Positions 24,188-38,700 of a DNA stretch of 64,000 bases are shown here, piece by piece. This stretch comes from Mimachlamys varia (lineage: Eukaryota > Mollusca > Bivalvia > Pectinida > Pectinidae). Location: NCBI GenBank assembly GCA_947623455.1, contig OX392530.1, positions 29,047,405 to 29,111,404 on the forward strand, read 5' to 3'. A model generated the notes under the pieces. That model was not told the origin of the DNA and did no database searches. It saw only the letters and a program-made list of their open reading frames with translations. A program made the translations under genes and the position numbers. Each line of letters opens with the position of its first letter. Positions within the stretch are counted from its first letter, which is position 1.

Positions 24188-24581
24188 AGGCCCAATATAC
24201 GTAACTTTCGGCAAAACTTGAAGCGAAAATCAAGCCTAATAACTAATTATATTTATAGATTTAGTTAAGGTTAACTGATATCAGCAATATTCAAGATGGA
24301 TTCTTACGCGGTTACCAGTACAGCAGCAGTTGAAACACGGTATTTGTAAACACGCGTCTGTTTTGAGCTGTCTTCTACCTTCGGTTTGTTGTTGAAGTGG
24401 GCCCCACCTGAATTATTTTCAATTCTTTGTATTTTTTTGTCAAGAGTTTCTTGTAAGTTACCGCTCAGGTTTACTTCGTTTTAGGCTTATTTTTGCATGG
24501 TGATCATTCTGATCAACTTGATTTTTCATCATAATTTTTCAGAATCCCGAAAAATTTCCTGAAGTTACGTATATTTGGCCT
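24188..24581 (+). mobile_element. TTAA-flanked MITE, copy 4
   Basis: 394 bp flanked by TTAA at 24184-24187 and 24582-24585. Same orientation as copy 3, 135 bp away. It carries the same internal ATG frame with D, S substitutions (MDSYAVTSTAAVETRYL). Confidence 0.8.
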
Positions 24582-24590
24582 TTAATTAGA

Positions 24591-24640
24591 AAACAAGAGG
24601 CCATGGGGGCTTGTATTGTTCACCTGGATTTCATGTCCAG
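24591..24640 (-). mobile_element. Right-end fragment of the GGGCCTCTTGTT element group
   Basis: Read on the minus strand the segment is CCAGGTGAACAATACAAGCC followed by CCCATGGCCTCTTGTTTTC. This closely follows the right end of the 1202-2112 element. The rest of the element is not recognisable. Confidence 0.45.
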
Positions 24641-25159
24641 CAGTGGTATGTATAATATGGGATGGAGACCCAAGTATCAAGTCTTATATCCTGACCATGA
24701 CTCTGTTTATCTCTCAGGGTGTCACATTTTCTTTTCTCGTATAATATAATTTACAGTATACATGTAACAATCAAGAAATGTATCTTATGAAAACATAGTG
24801 ATTCCGAGTTTAAAACATAAACAAACATGAATATTTTTTTCTCTGTCATAGGTATTTGACCTTTCAGTATATGGAAGCGATATTATATAATTATCTGGAA
24901 TGAAATGAAGAAATGAATAAATATTTTGATTATTTTTCACATTAATTAAAGATAAATTGAATAATAATACAATATTAGATATCAAAATTCTAAAACATTT
25001 TATAAATAAAGTTTAACCAACTTTTAAACTAAACTAAAAAAAAACACATTAGCAGGAATCTGGTTTTGGCTTATAGCAATATCAAGATAACTCCTTTGTC
25101 ATGTTACTGATAACATACTTAGACATCTAATGTTAACAATGCTACTGTCTACTCTCCCA

Positions 25160-28100
25160 GCTTAAAAACTAATAACCCTCATAACACAAATTAACACAAA
25201 TAACCCTCATAAACAAACACTAGTATCCCTCCCTACACAAACACTAATAACCCTCAATGAACAAAAACTGATAACCCTCCAAAAACAAACACTCATAACC
25301 CTCCTTTAACCAACACTGATAGCCCTCCTAACACAAACATTGATAACCCTCCTAAAAAAACTCTAATAGCTCTCCTAAATTGAATACTGTACTAAACCCT
25401 CCTAGTAACCACACTGATAGCCCTCCTATCAGCACTGATAACCTTTCTTATAACAAAACTCATAACCCTCTTAACATAAACACCAATAACCCTGGTAACA
25501 CAACCACTGATGACCCTCCCAATAATGACACTGATAACCCTCCTAATATAAACACTGATAACTCTCCTAATATAAACACCAATAACCCTGGTAATACAAA
25601 CACTGATGACCCTCCCAATAATGACACTGATAACCCTCCTAATATAAACACTGATAACCCTCCTAATATAAACACTGATAACTCTCCTAATATAAACACC
25701 AATAACCCTGGTAACACAACCACTGATGACCCTCCTAATAATGACACTGATGACCCTCCTAATAACGACACCGAAAACCCTCCTAATATTAACACTGATA
25801 ACCCTCCTAATATTAACACTGATAACCCTCCTAATATAAACACCAATAACCCTGGTAATACAAACACTGATGACCCTCCTAATAACGACACTGAAAACCC
25901 TCCTAATATTAACACTGATAACCCTCCTAATATTAACACTGATAACCCTCCTAATACTGAAACTGATAACCCTTCTTATCACAAAACTCATAACCCTCCT
26001 AACATAAACACCAATAACCCTGATAACACAAACACTGATGACCCTAAAGACAAATGCTACTGACCCTCCTAACACAAACACTGATGATCCTAAAGACAAA
26101 TGCTACTGACCCTCCTAACACAAACACTGATGACCCTAAAGACAAATGCTACTGACCCTCCTAACACAAACACTGATGACCCTAAAGACAAATGCTACTG
26201 ACCATCCTAACACAAACACTGATGACCCTAAAAACAAATGCTACTGACCCTCCTAACACAAACACTGATGACCCTAAAGACAAATGCTACTGACCATCCT
26301 AACACAAACACTGATGACCCTAAAGACACAAATGCTACCGACCATCCTAACACAAACACTGATGACCCTAAACACACAAATGCTACTGACCATCCTAACA
26401 CAAACACTGATGACCCTAAAGACAAATGCTACTGACCATCCTAACACAAACACTGATGACCCTAAAGACAAATGCTACTGACCATCCTAACACAAACACT
26501 GATGACCCTAAAGACAAATGCTACTGACCATCCTAACATAAACACCAATACCCCTGATAACACAAACACTGATGACCCTAAAGACACAAATGCTACTGAC
26601 CATCCTAACACAAACACTGATGACCCTAAAGACAAATGCTACTGACCATCCTAACATAAACACCAATAACCCTGATAACACAAACACTGATGACCCTAAA
26701 GACACAAATGCTACTGACCATCCTAACATAAACACCAATAACCCTGATAACACAAACACTGATGACCCTAAAGACAAATGCTACTGACCATCCTAACACA
26801 AACACTGATGACCCTGATAACACAAACACTGATGACCCTAAAGACACAAATGCTACTGACTCTCCTAACATAAACACCAATAACCCTGATAACACAAACA
26901 CTGATGACCCTAAAGACACAAATGCTACTGACCATCCTAACATAAACACCAATAACCCTGATGACACAAACACTGATGACCCTAAAGACACAAATGCTTC
27001 TGACCATCCTAACATAAACACCAATAACCCTGATAACACAAACACTGATGACCCTAAAGACAAATGCTACTGACCATCCTAACATAAACACCAATAACCC
27101 TGATAACACAAACACTGATGACCCTAAAGACACAAATGCTTCTGACCATCCTAACATAAACACCAATAACCCTGATAACACAAACACTGATGACCCTAAA
27201 GACACAAATGCTTCTGACCATCCTAACATAAACACCAATAACCCTGATAACACAAACACTGATGACCCTAAAGACAAATGCTACTGACAATCCTAACACA
27301 AACACTGATGACCCTGATAACACAAACACTGATGACCCTAAAGACACAAATGCTACTGACCCTCCTAACACAAACACTGATGACCCTAAAGACACAAATG
27401 CTACTGACCCTCCTAACACAAACACTGATGACCCTAAAAACACAAATGCTACTGACCATCCTAACACAAACACTGATGACCCTAAAGACAAATGCTACTG
27501 ACCATCCTAACACAAACACTGATGACCCTAAAGACAAATGCTACTGACCATCCTAACACAAACACTGATGACCCTAAAGACACAAATGCTACTGACCCTC
27601 CTAACACAAACACTGATGACCCTAAAGACACAAATGCTACTGACCATCCTAACACAAACACTGATGACCCTAAAGACAAATGCTACTGACCATCCTAACA
27701 TAAACACCAATAACCCTGATAACACAAACACTGATGACCCTAAAGACACAAATGCTTCTGACCATCCTAACATAAACACCAATAACCCTGATAACACAAA
27801 CACTGATGACCCTAAAGACACAAATGCTACTGACCATCCTAACATAAACACCAATAACCCTGATAACACAAATACTGATGACCCTAAAGACAAATGCTAC
27901 TGACCATCCTAACACAAACACTGATGACCCTAAAGACAAATGCTACTGACCCTCCTAACACAAACACTGATGACCCTAAAGACAAATGCTACTGACCATC
28001 CTAACACAAACACTGATGACCCTAAAGACAAATGCTACTGACCCTCCTAACATAAACACCAATACCCCTGATAACACAAACACTGATGACCCTAAAGACA

Positions 28101-28612
28101 CAAATGCTACTGACCCTCCTAACATAAACACCAATACCCCTGATAACACAAACACTGATGACCCTAAAGACAAATGCTACTGACCCTCCTAACATAAACA
28201 CCAATAACCCTGATAACACAAACACTGATGACCCTAAAGACACAAATGCTACTGACCATCCTAACATAAACACCAATAACCCTGATAACACAAACACTGA
28301 TGACCCTAAAGACAAATGCTACTGACCCTCCTAACATAAACACCAATACCCCTGATAACACAAACACTGATGACCCTAAAGACAAATGCTACTGACCATC
28401 CTAACACAAACACTGATGACCCTAAAGACAAATGCTACTGACCATCCTAACACAAACACTGACACAAATGCTACTGACCATCCTAACACAAACACTGACA
28501 CAAATGCTACTGACCACCCTAACACAAACACTGACACAAATGCTACTGACCATCCTAACACAAACACTGACACAAATGCTACTGACCCTCCTAACACAAA
28601 CATTATATCACA
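25160..28612. repeat. 3.4-kb compound satellite array (24-bp and 46/48-bp units)
   Basis: The left part to about 26040 is built of 24-bp modules (AACACTGATAACCCTCCTAA and close variants). The right part is built of a 46-bp unit (GACCATCCTAACACAAACAC then TGATGACCCTAAAGACAAATGCTACT). It has a 48-bp variant (AAAGACACAAATG) and an optional extra 24-bp module (AATAACCCTGATAACACAAACACC). The last units shorten to 34-35 bp. Units of 24 and 48 bp keep frame while 46-bp units shift it, which is why open frames start and stop throughout. Both strands are open, and I do not call any of these frames genes. Confidence 0.9.
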
Positions 28613-29937
28613 AATATTTAGCTTTGTAGTGTTTCTATATAATCATACTCATAATGTCATGGTGTTGTAAAATAAAGTTTTAACTTGGTGGGAACAGAAC
28701 TCCTCTTGATTGTTTATAAGAAATTTTTGATGAAAATTGCATCTTCAACAGAAAAAATTGGGAAAGAATAATTAAAACTTTAAAATATTCTGTCATGATT
28801 ATTTAAGATCAATATTTTCATTAATATCAATAGGAAATCTATGGGTCACTGGGCATTTTTGGGGGGTTGATAAACCATTTTTGTTTTGAAACAAGCAATT
28901 TACTGCATTGAATGCTTTTATTTTTTCCAGCAAAGCATGAAAGGACCATGTTGGAATTTGACTTTTAACACAAAAATATAACTGGGAAACAAGCAAAACA
29001 TGACATATTTTGATTGGCTGAAATGAGTGAAACTCATCCTAATTAATATATATGCAAATAAAAACAACTTCTATATATTTTCTTTAGTACTGTGGCTATA
29101 CATATTTACAGAGGTTTGGGGATAAATCTGTTAAGAAACATCACAAAATCCAAATCTATATCCATGTGCACAATATCCAAAGAGCAGGTCTAACATCATG
29201 TATCATTTGATCAAGTCACATAGAAGAAAATCCATAAAACGAATGTTGAGCTAAAGCTAAATGTAAATACTTTCATAAAGTCCATATAAATAGAATATCA
29301 GAAGATGTCTTTGGTACATAGCAAACCCTTCATTGAAGCTTTGGGGGAGAGGATCAAGTCATTTAGGTTTGAAGATAGTAACAACATACTGTTGATATGT
29401 GTACATAAGTTATTTACTCTAATTGATATTAAACATGACAACAACAAAAACATACCGTATTCAACCCTATACGCACCTAGTCTCAGGAGAACACCAATAT
29501 GTTTTTAAAAAATGTGGTGGGTGCTGATTTGGACCAATTAAGAGTCACATTGACATAAGATCACCAGTTAGCCATGAGCCACAATTAACTGAAATATTCA
29601 GAATATGGTACATCTCATCATTTATCATACAAAAATAAATTTTCGTCTTTTTATTCGCATTTTTTGTCTTAGGAAATGTCCAATAGTGGTGGAGGGGGGT
29701 GAACTTATAGAGACATGGGCTCTCGTTAGGTTGAATACGTAAAAACATACTTATTCATCATATATAATATATCCAGCACACATATATATTTGTATTTGTA
29801 TGTAACCTTGATTGATATGCTTCATTGTCGTGTTCTATTAATCGGGAAATGATATCCAGTATCACAATATAGGAATAAACAAGAACCCTTCATTTGTACT
29901 TTTTGAAAATAAAGTACGAAGTCATAAGGATTTCAAT

Positions 29938-30052
29938 CCTACACACATACTAGAAGTACAACTTCCCCTTACACACATACTAGAAGTACAACTTCCCCTT
30001 ACACACATACTAGAAGTACAACTTCCCCTTACACATATACTAGAAGTACAAC
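29938..30052. repeat. 30-bp tandem repeat, four copies
   Basis: Four copies of TACACACATACTAGAAGTAC followed by AACTTCCCCT, the last one altered to AACTCGACAT. Confidence 0.8.
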
Positions 30053-30132
30053 TCGACATCACCTAGTCTGTATCAAGTATATGTATAGAGATGTGAGTGA
30101 AGCTGAAGTTGGAGAATCATGTATACTCTCCT

Positions 30133-30219
30133 TAACTCATTTACCCTGAAATTTCATAATGAACTCTTCCAACCTTTGAATTGAAAGAGTTCAAATGTAC
30201 CTTCGGGGTGAATGAGTTA
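30133..30219. repeat. 87-bp hairpin (mini foldback element)
   Basis: The arms TAACTCATTTACCCTGAA and TTCGGGGTGAATGAGTTA are complementary with three mismatches. The middle (GAACTCTTCCAA / TTGAAAGAGTTC) is also nearly self-complementary, so the whole segment can fold back. It looks like a very small MITE. Confidence 0.55.
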
Positions 30220-32005
30220 TCATTTAAATCTACTGGTAAATATAAACATGGATCAAAAAGGAAATGTAAAAACAGCAAGTTGATTAACACAGTTTAGTGG
30301 GTTAATTACAAATTAAAAGAGCATTGTATGTTTATATGTACAAAGATAATTAAACATTAAATTATATATATTAATAAAAAGGGACTGTGATAAGGAGACA
30401 GTCTTTGGTAGAATTTATGAGTTAAAATACAAGTGTCAAATCATTTCATTTAAAAAGAAAACTAAGAAGAATATTGATATACCCATATATTACAGTAGAT
30501 ATGTAAGTGGCACAAAATGTCCAATATCATCACTAGCAGTCAAGTCAAATACTACAAAGGATTCTATATGTATACACACTTGTACAGAGTAAAAGGCTGA
30601 GAAAAAGAGATAAACTTTAAAAAGCATTTATGTACTGATACCGGAAATTTTAAACCAAAGATATAATTAAGGTTTAGAACTAGAAGAAACCAGTTGGGTA
30701 TAATAAAAAAAAAATAGTCCACTGGTAAGGAAAACATTATTATCTCATTACAAAATATTTTCTGTTTTAAATGCAAGCATCAATTTAACAACTTTTTACA
30801 CAAAAAATACTCCACAAAAATGTACTACCGGTAATATATAATGTACATATCAGGCAGACTTAATAAAAAAGATTATGGTTAAACGATAGCTTTGTGATGG
30901 TGTTCTGTCTGCAAACATATACCTTGCACTTTATTTTGTAAATAAATATACACAAGTTCCATAAAATATGGATTTTTCCTACTTCAAAACAAATTATCCA
31001 AACATTTTTAACTTCATAATAAATATTTAACCTTTGTCAGACAATAAATATACCAATACGTAGACACATGTATACAAATATGTAAATATGATATGTAAAC
31101 TAAACTGTTATAAAGCAGTAAATCATCAGAGACATAACAATTTGCAAATACTCTTTTTTTTATGATTCTCACTTTGAAAATAATTTTGTTATTGGAATTG
31201 GAATACTTGGAATGTACAGAATGAAGATACATGGTAAAATTCTAACTCAAACTCAGCTTCATTATCATATACAAGTGATAATTAATTTCAAACCCATTTA
31301 TTAATGTACAATGTAACTCAGTCCAGTTTCTTAAAAATCATCAACACAGAACACAACACCCTTAACACAGCATAAAACACTTAACAAAACAAAAATGATT
31401 AGTAACTGCTTAGGTTAGTTTAAACCATTTTTTTTCTTTAGTACAATTATTGTAAATATAATGATCTTATCTAAATAAAAAGTTATTGAGAAGAATAGAG
31501 AAACGCTATAATTTTGAAGTTTTGAATTTTTTCTCTCTTTTGAACAGAAGTACAGTATCTCTGGTATCTACTAGTACTGTTAATATCATTGAGATCAACA
31601 CTTTTGCTAATCCTGGACCAGCAGATTTCTTCATGGAATAGTAAATCACTTTACTTCATTCGTCTTTTTGAACTTGTGAAAAATGTAATTATAAGATGAA
31701 AATATTTTTTTGAATTAGAAAAAAACAAAAAAAAATCTTAGAAATGAATAAACATTTGAATGATAATTGTCAGTAGTCATTTTAAGTGCATTACAGAGTG
31801 CACTTAAATATTTTAGATTTTTTAGACTGTAAATCGATCACAATGTTTTCTTGTAAGGAAATGAAATAGTAAATACATGTCATGTAATCTCTTTATCTAG
31901 TCTTGTTGACTAGCTACCAAGCATAACAACTTTGTGCCTAACGCTAGTGTGCATATCTATTATTTCTCAAATGTAACTTCTCTGGGTGTGTAAAACAATA
32001 TTTCA

Positions 32006-32011
32006 TTTATT
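32006..32011 (-). terminator. Candidate polyadenylation signal for DHCR24
   Basis: AATAAA on the minus strand, about 770 nt after the DHCR24 stop codon, is the first canonical hexamer I could find. Usage is unproven. Confidence 0.3.
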
Positions 32012-32779
32012 TGAATTAAGTGGAAATCATAAAGCATTCTTGACCACCTTTAAGATATCTAAAATTGAATATGTCGTATCAGTTAATTTCATACTTAATC
32101 AGCAATATAATAAAATGTACATCCGTATTCAAAATTTTGTTCATTTAAAAAAAAACAAAGAGTTCCTCTTGTTTTGATATTTTGAAGAACTTACATTACT
32201 AACTACTGTACTTGAAGTCTTAAATATTCAAGATGTTGTCATCTGAATAACTTCTTTTTTATCATTTCTATCACCTAATATCTGCAATTTTTACAGTAGT
32301 TGTACATATGCTCACTGCTGTCCTCTCTGATCTAAACATGAAGATGTCTTTTGAACCTTAACACCATGTTTTCCTAAAACTAATGATCTGATCTCTGTGA
32401 GTTCACATTAGCACAGTTTTAGTTTTACTGCAAAAATAGCACAGTTTTACTGTATTATTACTTAAATATATTACTCTAAAATCCTTTTATAAAAAAAAAA
32501 TTCAAATAACATCTCTTAAATTAATTAGATTACATGTAACACCAAAATTAGTTTGGGTAAAATTTACATACAATTTGAAAAGAAAACACCCCCAAATTCA
32601 GAAAATTGAGACCTGGACATTTGCATGTGTATGTAATTATATAAGAACTGAACTGCTTTTTCTTACACAAAGTGATAAAGTGAGTAAATTTTGTAGTTCT
32701 AGAGAACTTTCATAGCAGCTTCCATTTTGTGCAGACTTTTTCCCCCAAGGTTGAATGGCTTTTTCCCCGGTTTCAATGG

Positions 32780-35700
32780 CTAAGTTCTAACTTTACGGTT
32801 GATCTTGTTGTACACCTCTGGGAAGGCCTTCTCACAGTCTAGTGTTTTCCTCATGACATCATACAGGGTGTGGTCAAACATATTACGAAACTCTTCCCTT
32901 GTTAGGTAGGTGTCAGCATACAGCATCTGGAATCTGGTGAAATGATGTGCATGTTAAAAATTTTGGAAAGTTTGCATAGAAACAAATGAGATGTAATGCA
33001 TTTAAACAGTAAATTGAGGGTGTGTAGCAGCTCAAATCTCATTTGTGATAAACCAGTCAGGGGAGACCACTGACAATGTGTGGAATATCATTCCTCAGTT
33101 CGGTATAAAAGACAAAGTCTTACCCCGTAGTTTGTTTTGAACATAAAAAGGAAGTGAAAACTTATTTTGTGAACTTTTGTTTCCTTTGTCAAGCAAAGAG
33201 TATAAATGACCTAAGTGTCTCGACTCTAAACTGCTAAAAACAACTCACTATGTCTTGGTGGCCAGAGTCTTGTAAAATCACATCATAGTATTACATTCAG
33301 AAAAAAAATGTGATAAAACTCAAGAGTCTCACCGAATGTGTTGATTTTTTAAGTGAAGAGAATTGTACTGAATATGGTAATTCCTTTTTCTGTAAAATGT
33401 TCTGTGTCATACTGAATCTAAATGAAAAAAAAAAATAGAAAGAATGTGAAATTTTATCCATATTAAACCTTAATATGAAAAAGTATCATACCCATTGACT
33501 TTTGTAACATATGCCTCAAGTCGTCGTGTTGTTGGTATGGCATCAAAGTTAATAGCTTTAGGAGAACCGTATGCTCCAATGTCCACATACATCTCATCAG
33601 CATTCCCTTTTGGGTGAACCATTCCAGGGTTGTTGTACAGCTTGAAGGGACACAGCCACAGAGGGTACATCTAAACAAAATAGTGTGCCACGTCTTTATG
33701 TGTTTAGGTCATTTGCCGTGCAATATTGAATGCAATAGAAAAAATATAGCACATGTATAATAAACATACAAATGAGTTTTGTAACTGCGGAAACACTATT
33801 ATACTAGTACCGTGATAAATGTTTATAGACCATCCGTATCATGGTTTTCCACCACCTACCAAATTTAGAAAATGCTTAACAGCAAAATTGTTACTTTGAT
33901 TATTTTTTGACAAAAAGAACTAAATACAGATTTGTTGCAAGCTTGATATTTAGTAGAATGTAGTATTTCCTAGTTTTTTTCCCCAAATAATAGTTCCAAT
34001 TACAGTTCATAAGTGAAACATTGGAAACAAATCCTCATATACTTAAAGCCCTTTAGGTATATGAGGATTTGTTTCCAATGTTTAGTAAAGGGAAATTATT
34101 TCCTTTGTTATACTAGAAAAAAAACAGATAAGGAGCAATATTGGTTTCAATATTTCTTTTGCAGAACATCTGATGATATAATCTAGAAAAAAAAATGCTT
34201 TTTTAACAAAAGTATTACAGTGGACTCCACTTAATATCACCCCTGTTAATATCACATTCCTCTTTATATCATGTTTTTCCTAAGCACCATTTTTCTCTCT
34301 ATATAATCTATTTAATTTTATTTGGTTAACATCATGTATTTTGAGGTGAATTCCTCTTAATATCATGTTTTTTTTAACCAATCACATAAAATATCCAGAA
34401 AATGATGCATAGAAAATAAAAAATAAACCCCAAAATGATTTTTAGTTGAAATAATCTTATCTTTATATTGAAACATCTTCATATGTACATTGAATAGCTT
34501 ACTTTTAGTTATGCACTAGATTTAGTGGCAAAAACATGTTTCTCTTAATATCACATTCCTGTTAATATCACGTTTTTGTCCTACAAATGCAACACGATAA
34601 AAAGAAGAGTGCACTGTATTATTTTTTTTTCCCCAATCAAAACTGTAATCCTGTCCATTTTTGTCTCTGAAAATATGTAAATATGTAGAATTTTTTGTTT
34701 TGTTTATATTACCTTGATTTCTTCATGGAAGACACCAAGAGCTTCCTTGAGGGAAGTCATAGGGACCAACATGTCCTGAATAATCTGGTATTTCTCGTAC
34801 ATGCGTTTGGTTGTCTCCCCTTGAGTGAGCTTCAGCAAGGAAATTTTTGGTGGTACACTCCAGCCAAACAGGTAACGGAACACTGGGTGGTTTCCAAAGG
34901 GAATAATATCCTGGAAGCAGAATTGTATAAATATCACAAAATTGGATGGTTCCCATAAAAAAAACTGCCCAGGTTGTCAAATTTTTTATCAAATCACCCC
35001 GTGGCCGTGGTCAGTCATCTGTCCTTAAACAATTCTTGTTATCGTTATTTCTGGAGAAGTAACGGATGGATCATTCTCAAATTTCATTTGTAGGTTCCAC
35101 TTGTTGTGCACAGTCCATTTTTGGACAAATCTGTTAATTAAACAATACGGCTGCCAGGCAGCCATCTTAGATTTGTGAGTTATAGTTTGTTATTGCTTTT
35201 TCTTGTAAAGTACTGAATGAATCATTCTCAAATTTCATTTGTAGGTTCCCCTTGATTCTTTGGTTTGCATACTTCATTTTCTGACAAATCCGATAAACAA
35301 TATGGCCACCAGGCACCCATCTTAGATTTGTTGTGAGTTATAGTTTGTTATTGCTTTTTCTTGTGAAGTACTAGATGGATCATTCTCAATTCCAAGAATA
35401 AATCATTGATGGTGGGCGCCATGATCCCAAGGGAATAATATCCTGGAAGCAGAATTGTATAAATATCACAAAATTGGATGGTTCCCATAAAAAAAACTGC
35501 CCAGGTTGTCAAATTTTTTATCAAATCACCCCGTGGCCGTGGTCAGTCATCTGTCCTTAAACAATTCTTGTTATCGTTATTTCTGGAGAAGTAACGGATG
35601 GATCATTCTCAAATTTCATTTGTAGGTTCCACTTGTTGTGCACAGTCCATTTTTGGACAAATCTGTTAATTAAACAATACGGCTGCCAGGCAGCCATCTT

Positions 35701-38700
35701 AGATTTGTGAGTTATAGTTTGTTATTGCTTTTTCTTGTAAAGTACTGAATGAATCATTCTCAAATTTCATTTGTAGGTTCCCCTTGATTCTTTGGTTTGC
35801 ATACTTCATTTTCTGACAAATCCGATAAACAATATGGCCACCAGGCACCCATCTTAGATTTGTTGTGAGTTATAGTTTGTTATTGCTTTTTCTTGTGAAG
35901 TACTAGATGGATCATTCTCAATTCCAAGAATAAATCATTGATGGTGGGCGCCAAGATCCCACTGGGATCTCTTGTATATTTTTGAAGTAAGATAACTATA
36001 ATGAATTGGCTCTTAGAACAAAGAGTACTCATTTAGAACAAAGAGAACACTTTAGAACAAAGACCATGCACTCATTCAGAAAAAAGAGTACTCGTTTAAA
36101 ACAAAGAGTATTCATTCAGAACGTAGAGCACTCATTCAGAAAAAAGAGTACTCGTTTAAAACAAAGAGTACTCGTTTAGAACAAAGAGTGCTTCTTTAGA
36201 ACAAATAGCACTCATTTTGAACAAAAAGCACTCATTTAGAATAAATAGCACTCATTTTGAATAAAGAGCACTCATTTAGAACAAAAAGTACTCATTAACA
36301 AAGAGTGCACTCATTTATAACAAAAAGTGCACTCATTTATAACAAAAGGTACTTCTTTAGAACAAATAGCACTCATTTAGAACAAGGAACAGTCATTTGG
36401 ATCAACGAGCACTTATTTAGAACAAAAAAAACTCATTTACATACCTGTAGTTCCCAGAAGATACTCCGTGTGTGTCGATGGTAGTAATGCCTAATTGGGA
36501 TATATTCCACATCTGGTCCTTTTTTCAAAAAATCTTCTACATGCTTGAAAAACCACGGTTTCCAGAAATATCCAATCGGATTAATCTACAAGGAGCAAAA
36601 AAGGACTATTTGAAATGGTTTGCCAGATAGTAATACATGTATGTAAATTTTAAACATAATGTTCTGTATGACCACCTCAATTTCAAAGTATCAGTTAACA
36701 CATGTGCATTTTTTCATCAAATAAATTTCAGCATTTGACAAATCGCATAACATAATTAAAGCTTCGAACTTTGTGGATTGTTTTTAGCAGTTATAAAAAC
36801 AAAGAGAATAAACAAGAATACAGTCAACTTTGATCTTTCAAACTTTGCGGAACCATCAATTAAAATTATATAATAAAGACGTCAATTGAATCTGGAAATA
36901 TATATTAAAGACCTCAATTGAATCCGGAAATACAAACATTTTCGGAACCCTGAATGTAGACTTCATTGAATATGATTCATAGTTTTAAGTGACAGAATGC
37001 AAGGGATATAGAATCGTTTTTTAAAATAATTATTAATTAGTTGCAAGATTCAAAGTTTTTCCTAATAATCAGACATTGATTTTAGTTTGAAACAGTGAGT
37101 TATAAAAGAAAGGTTCTTTTACAGCTGAAGCCATATGACTTATGGGAGTCAAAATAATATAGTAATTAACAAAGATTTTTGCAAAGGGTTATAATTATAA
37201 TGAAAAAAGTGAAAATGTAACAATTGGATACATAACATCAGGGGGCAGTTACCATATTTGAAAACTTCAACTTGGACTTTCATTATTTTACAAGTAATTT
37301 TCACCTTATCAAAATCAGCATCATCTGTTAGGTTTCCTGTCATTATAACAGCAGTATTGTTTGAGTATACCAGCCCTTCCACAAACTGGTTGTCACGTTT
37401 TTTCATGGTTTCCTTTTCAAAAGTTTCAATCATATCATCAGTTGTGTATACAGGCCTGTACTCCATTCGTACAAATGTCTTTGCTGGAATGATCTTCAAT
37501 TCGGCAGAAACCAGGAATCCGAGTGTACCATAGGACCAGGGGACGGAGTAAAACAGCTCTTTGTTGTGTGTCTGTTTGTGAAAAGAATTTCCTTTATCAG
37601 TTTAGATTAACATACTAAAGAATATCTCTGACAATTTATTTTCAAAACTCATCATTAGAATTCAAGGAAAATCTGCATTAAGGATTTTCTTTAAATGAAA
37701 GAGTTTTGAAATTGAGATCTAAATATCTGATACATGATATTGTACACTAGATCTGTAAGTCAATGGCTAAATTATACCCCTGCTCCCCAACCTTTGGAAA
37801 AAAACATTTATAAGGCAATGCTTATTTTATCTGCAGATACATCTATACACATCTTGCCTAATATTCCTATGTAGTTTCACTGATAGTGGTTCACAGGTTT
37901 AGGAACATTTTTCCAGTCAAAATTTTCTAACAAAAACCTGTTTATAAGCTTATCCCAAAAGTGTTGTTATCTCCCTTGTTTGTCATTTGGAAGTGTTTTT
38001 GAAACTATTCTAGCCTTGTAATTATGATGTCATAAATTGGAATGACCTCATTAGAGTGTCACATCTAGCGCCAAATCATCGCAAAACACTTTCTGAAAGT
38101 CCATCTTGTATCCACCATTGTGGACTATCAAGAGAACATAACACTTTTGGGAAAGGTCTATATGGTGACCTGGTTACCATGGCAACCAAAGGTCTGCATA
38201 AAATAACCTGCATACATATATATTTACACATTGTCCCTAACATTCATGTGAAACTTCATTGAATTTGGTTCACTGGTTAGGAGGATTGTCTAGTCAAAAG
38301 CTTCCCAACAAAAACTTGTCTATATGACCTGGTTACCACGGCAACCTAAATATCTGTTTGAAAAAAATATTTGTGCATATCTACATAGTCCCTTACATTC
38401 CTGTGTTGTTCCTTTGAGATCGGTTCATGGCAACCAAACTTTCTGCAGAAAAAATACCCTGCATGCACATTTACACATGGTCCCTAACATTCTTGTGTAG
38501 TTTCACTGGAATTTCCCCCACAAAAAACAAAGTATAGTGAACTGGTTACCATGGCAACCACATTTATTATCATAATATAGATTTATCAATACATACTTTT
38601 AACAATGATGCTGATTTTTCAGGGAATGAAACCCTGTACCACTTAGTATACATTTACCGCTGAGCAAGTGACTAAAGTGCCGTCTGCCAGGACCAGCTCA

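Larger units (their letters stand above)
28613..32005. other. Intergenic AT-rich DNA downstream of DHCR24
   Basis: No gene supported. It holds a four-copy 30-bp repeat at 29938-30052 and an 87-bp hairpin at 30133-30219, listed separately. Otherwise it is low-complexity AT-rich sequence with many poly(A) and poly(T) runs. Confidence 0.5.

Noticed and set aside
25380..26099. Open frames of 159-235 codons on both strands (Asn/Asp/Pro/Thr-rich repeats)
   Set aside because: They arise from 24-bp tandem units lacking stops. Both strands and several frames are open, and there is no splice or start context.
25160..28612. TAACCCT-like words suggesting an interstitial telomere
   Set aside because: The repeating unit is 24 or 46 bp, not six. 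TAACCCT appears only once per unit and without tandem TTAGGG.
29305..29508. 67-codon frame beginning MSLVHSKPF
   Set aside because: Isolated, with no splice context or recognisable domain.
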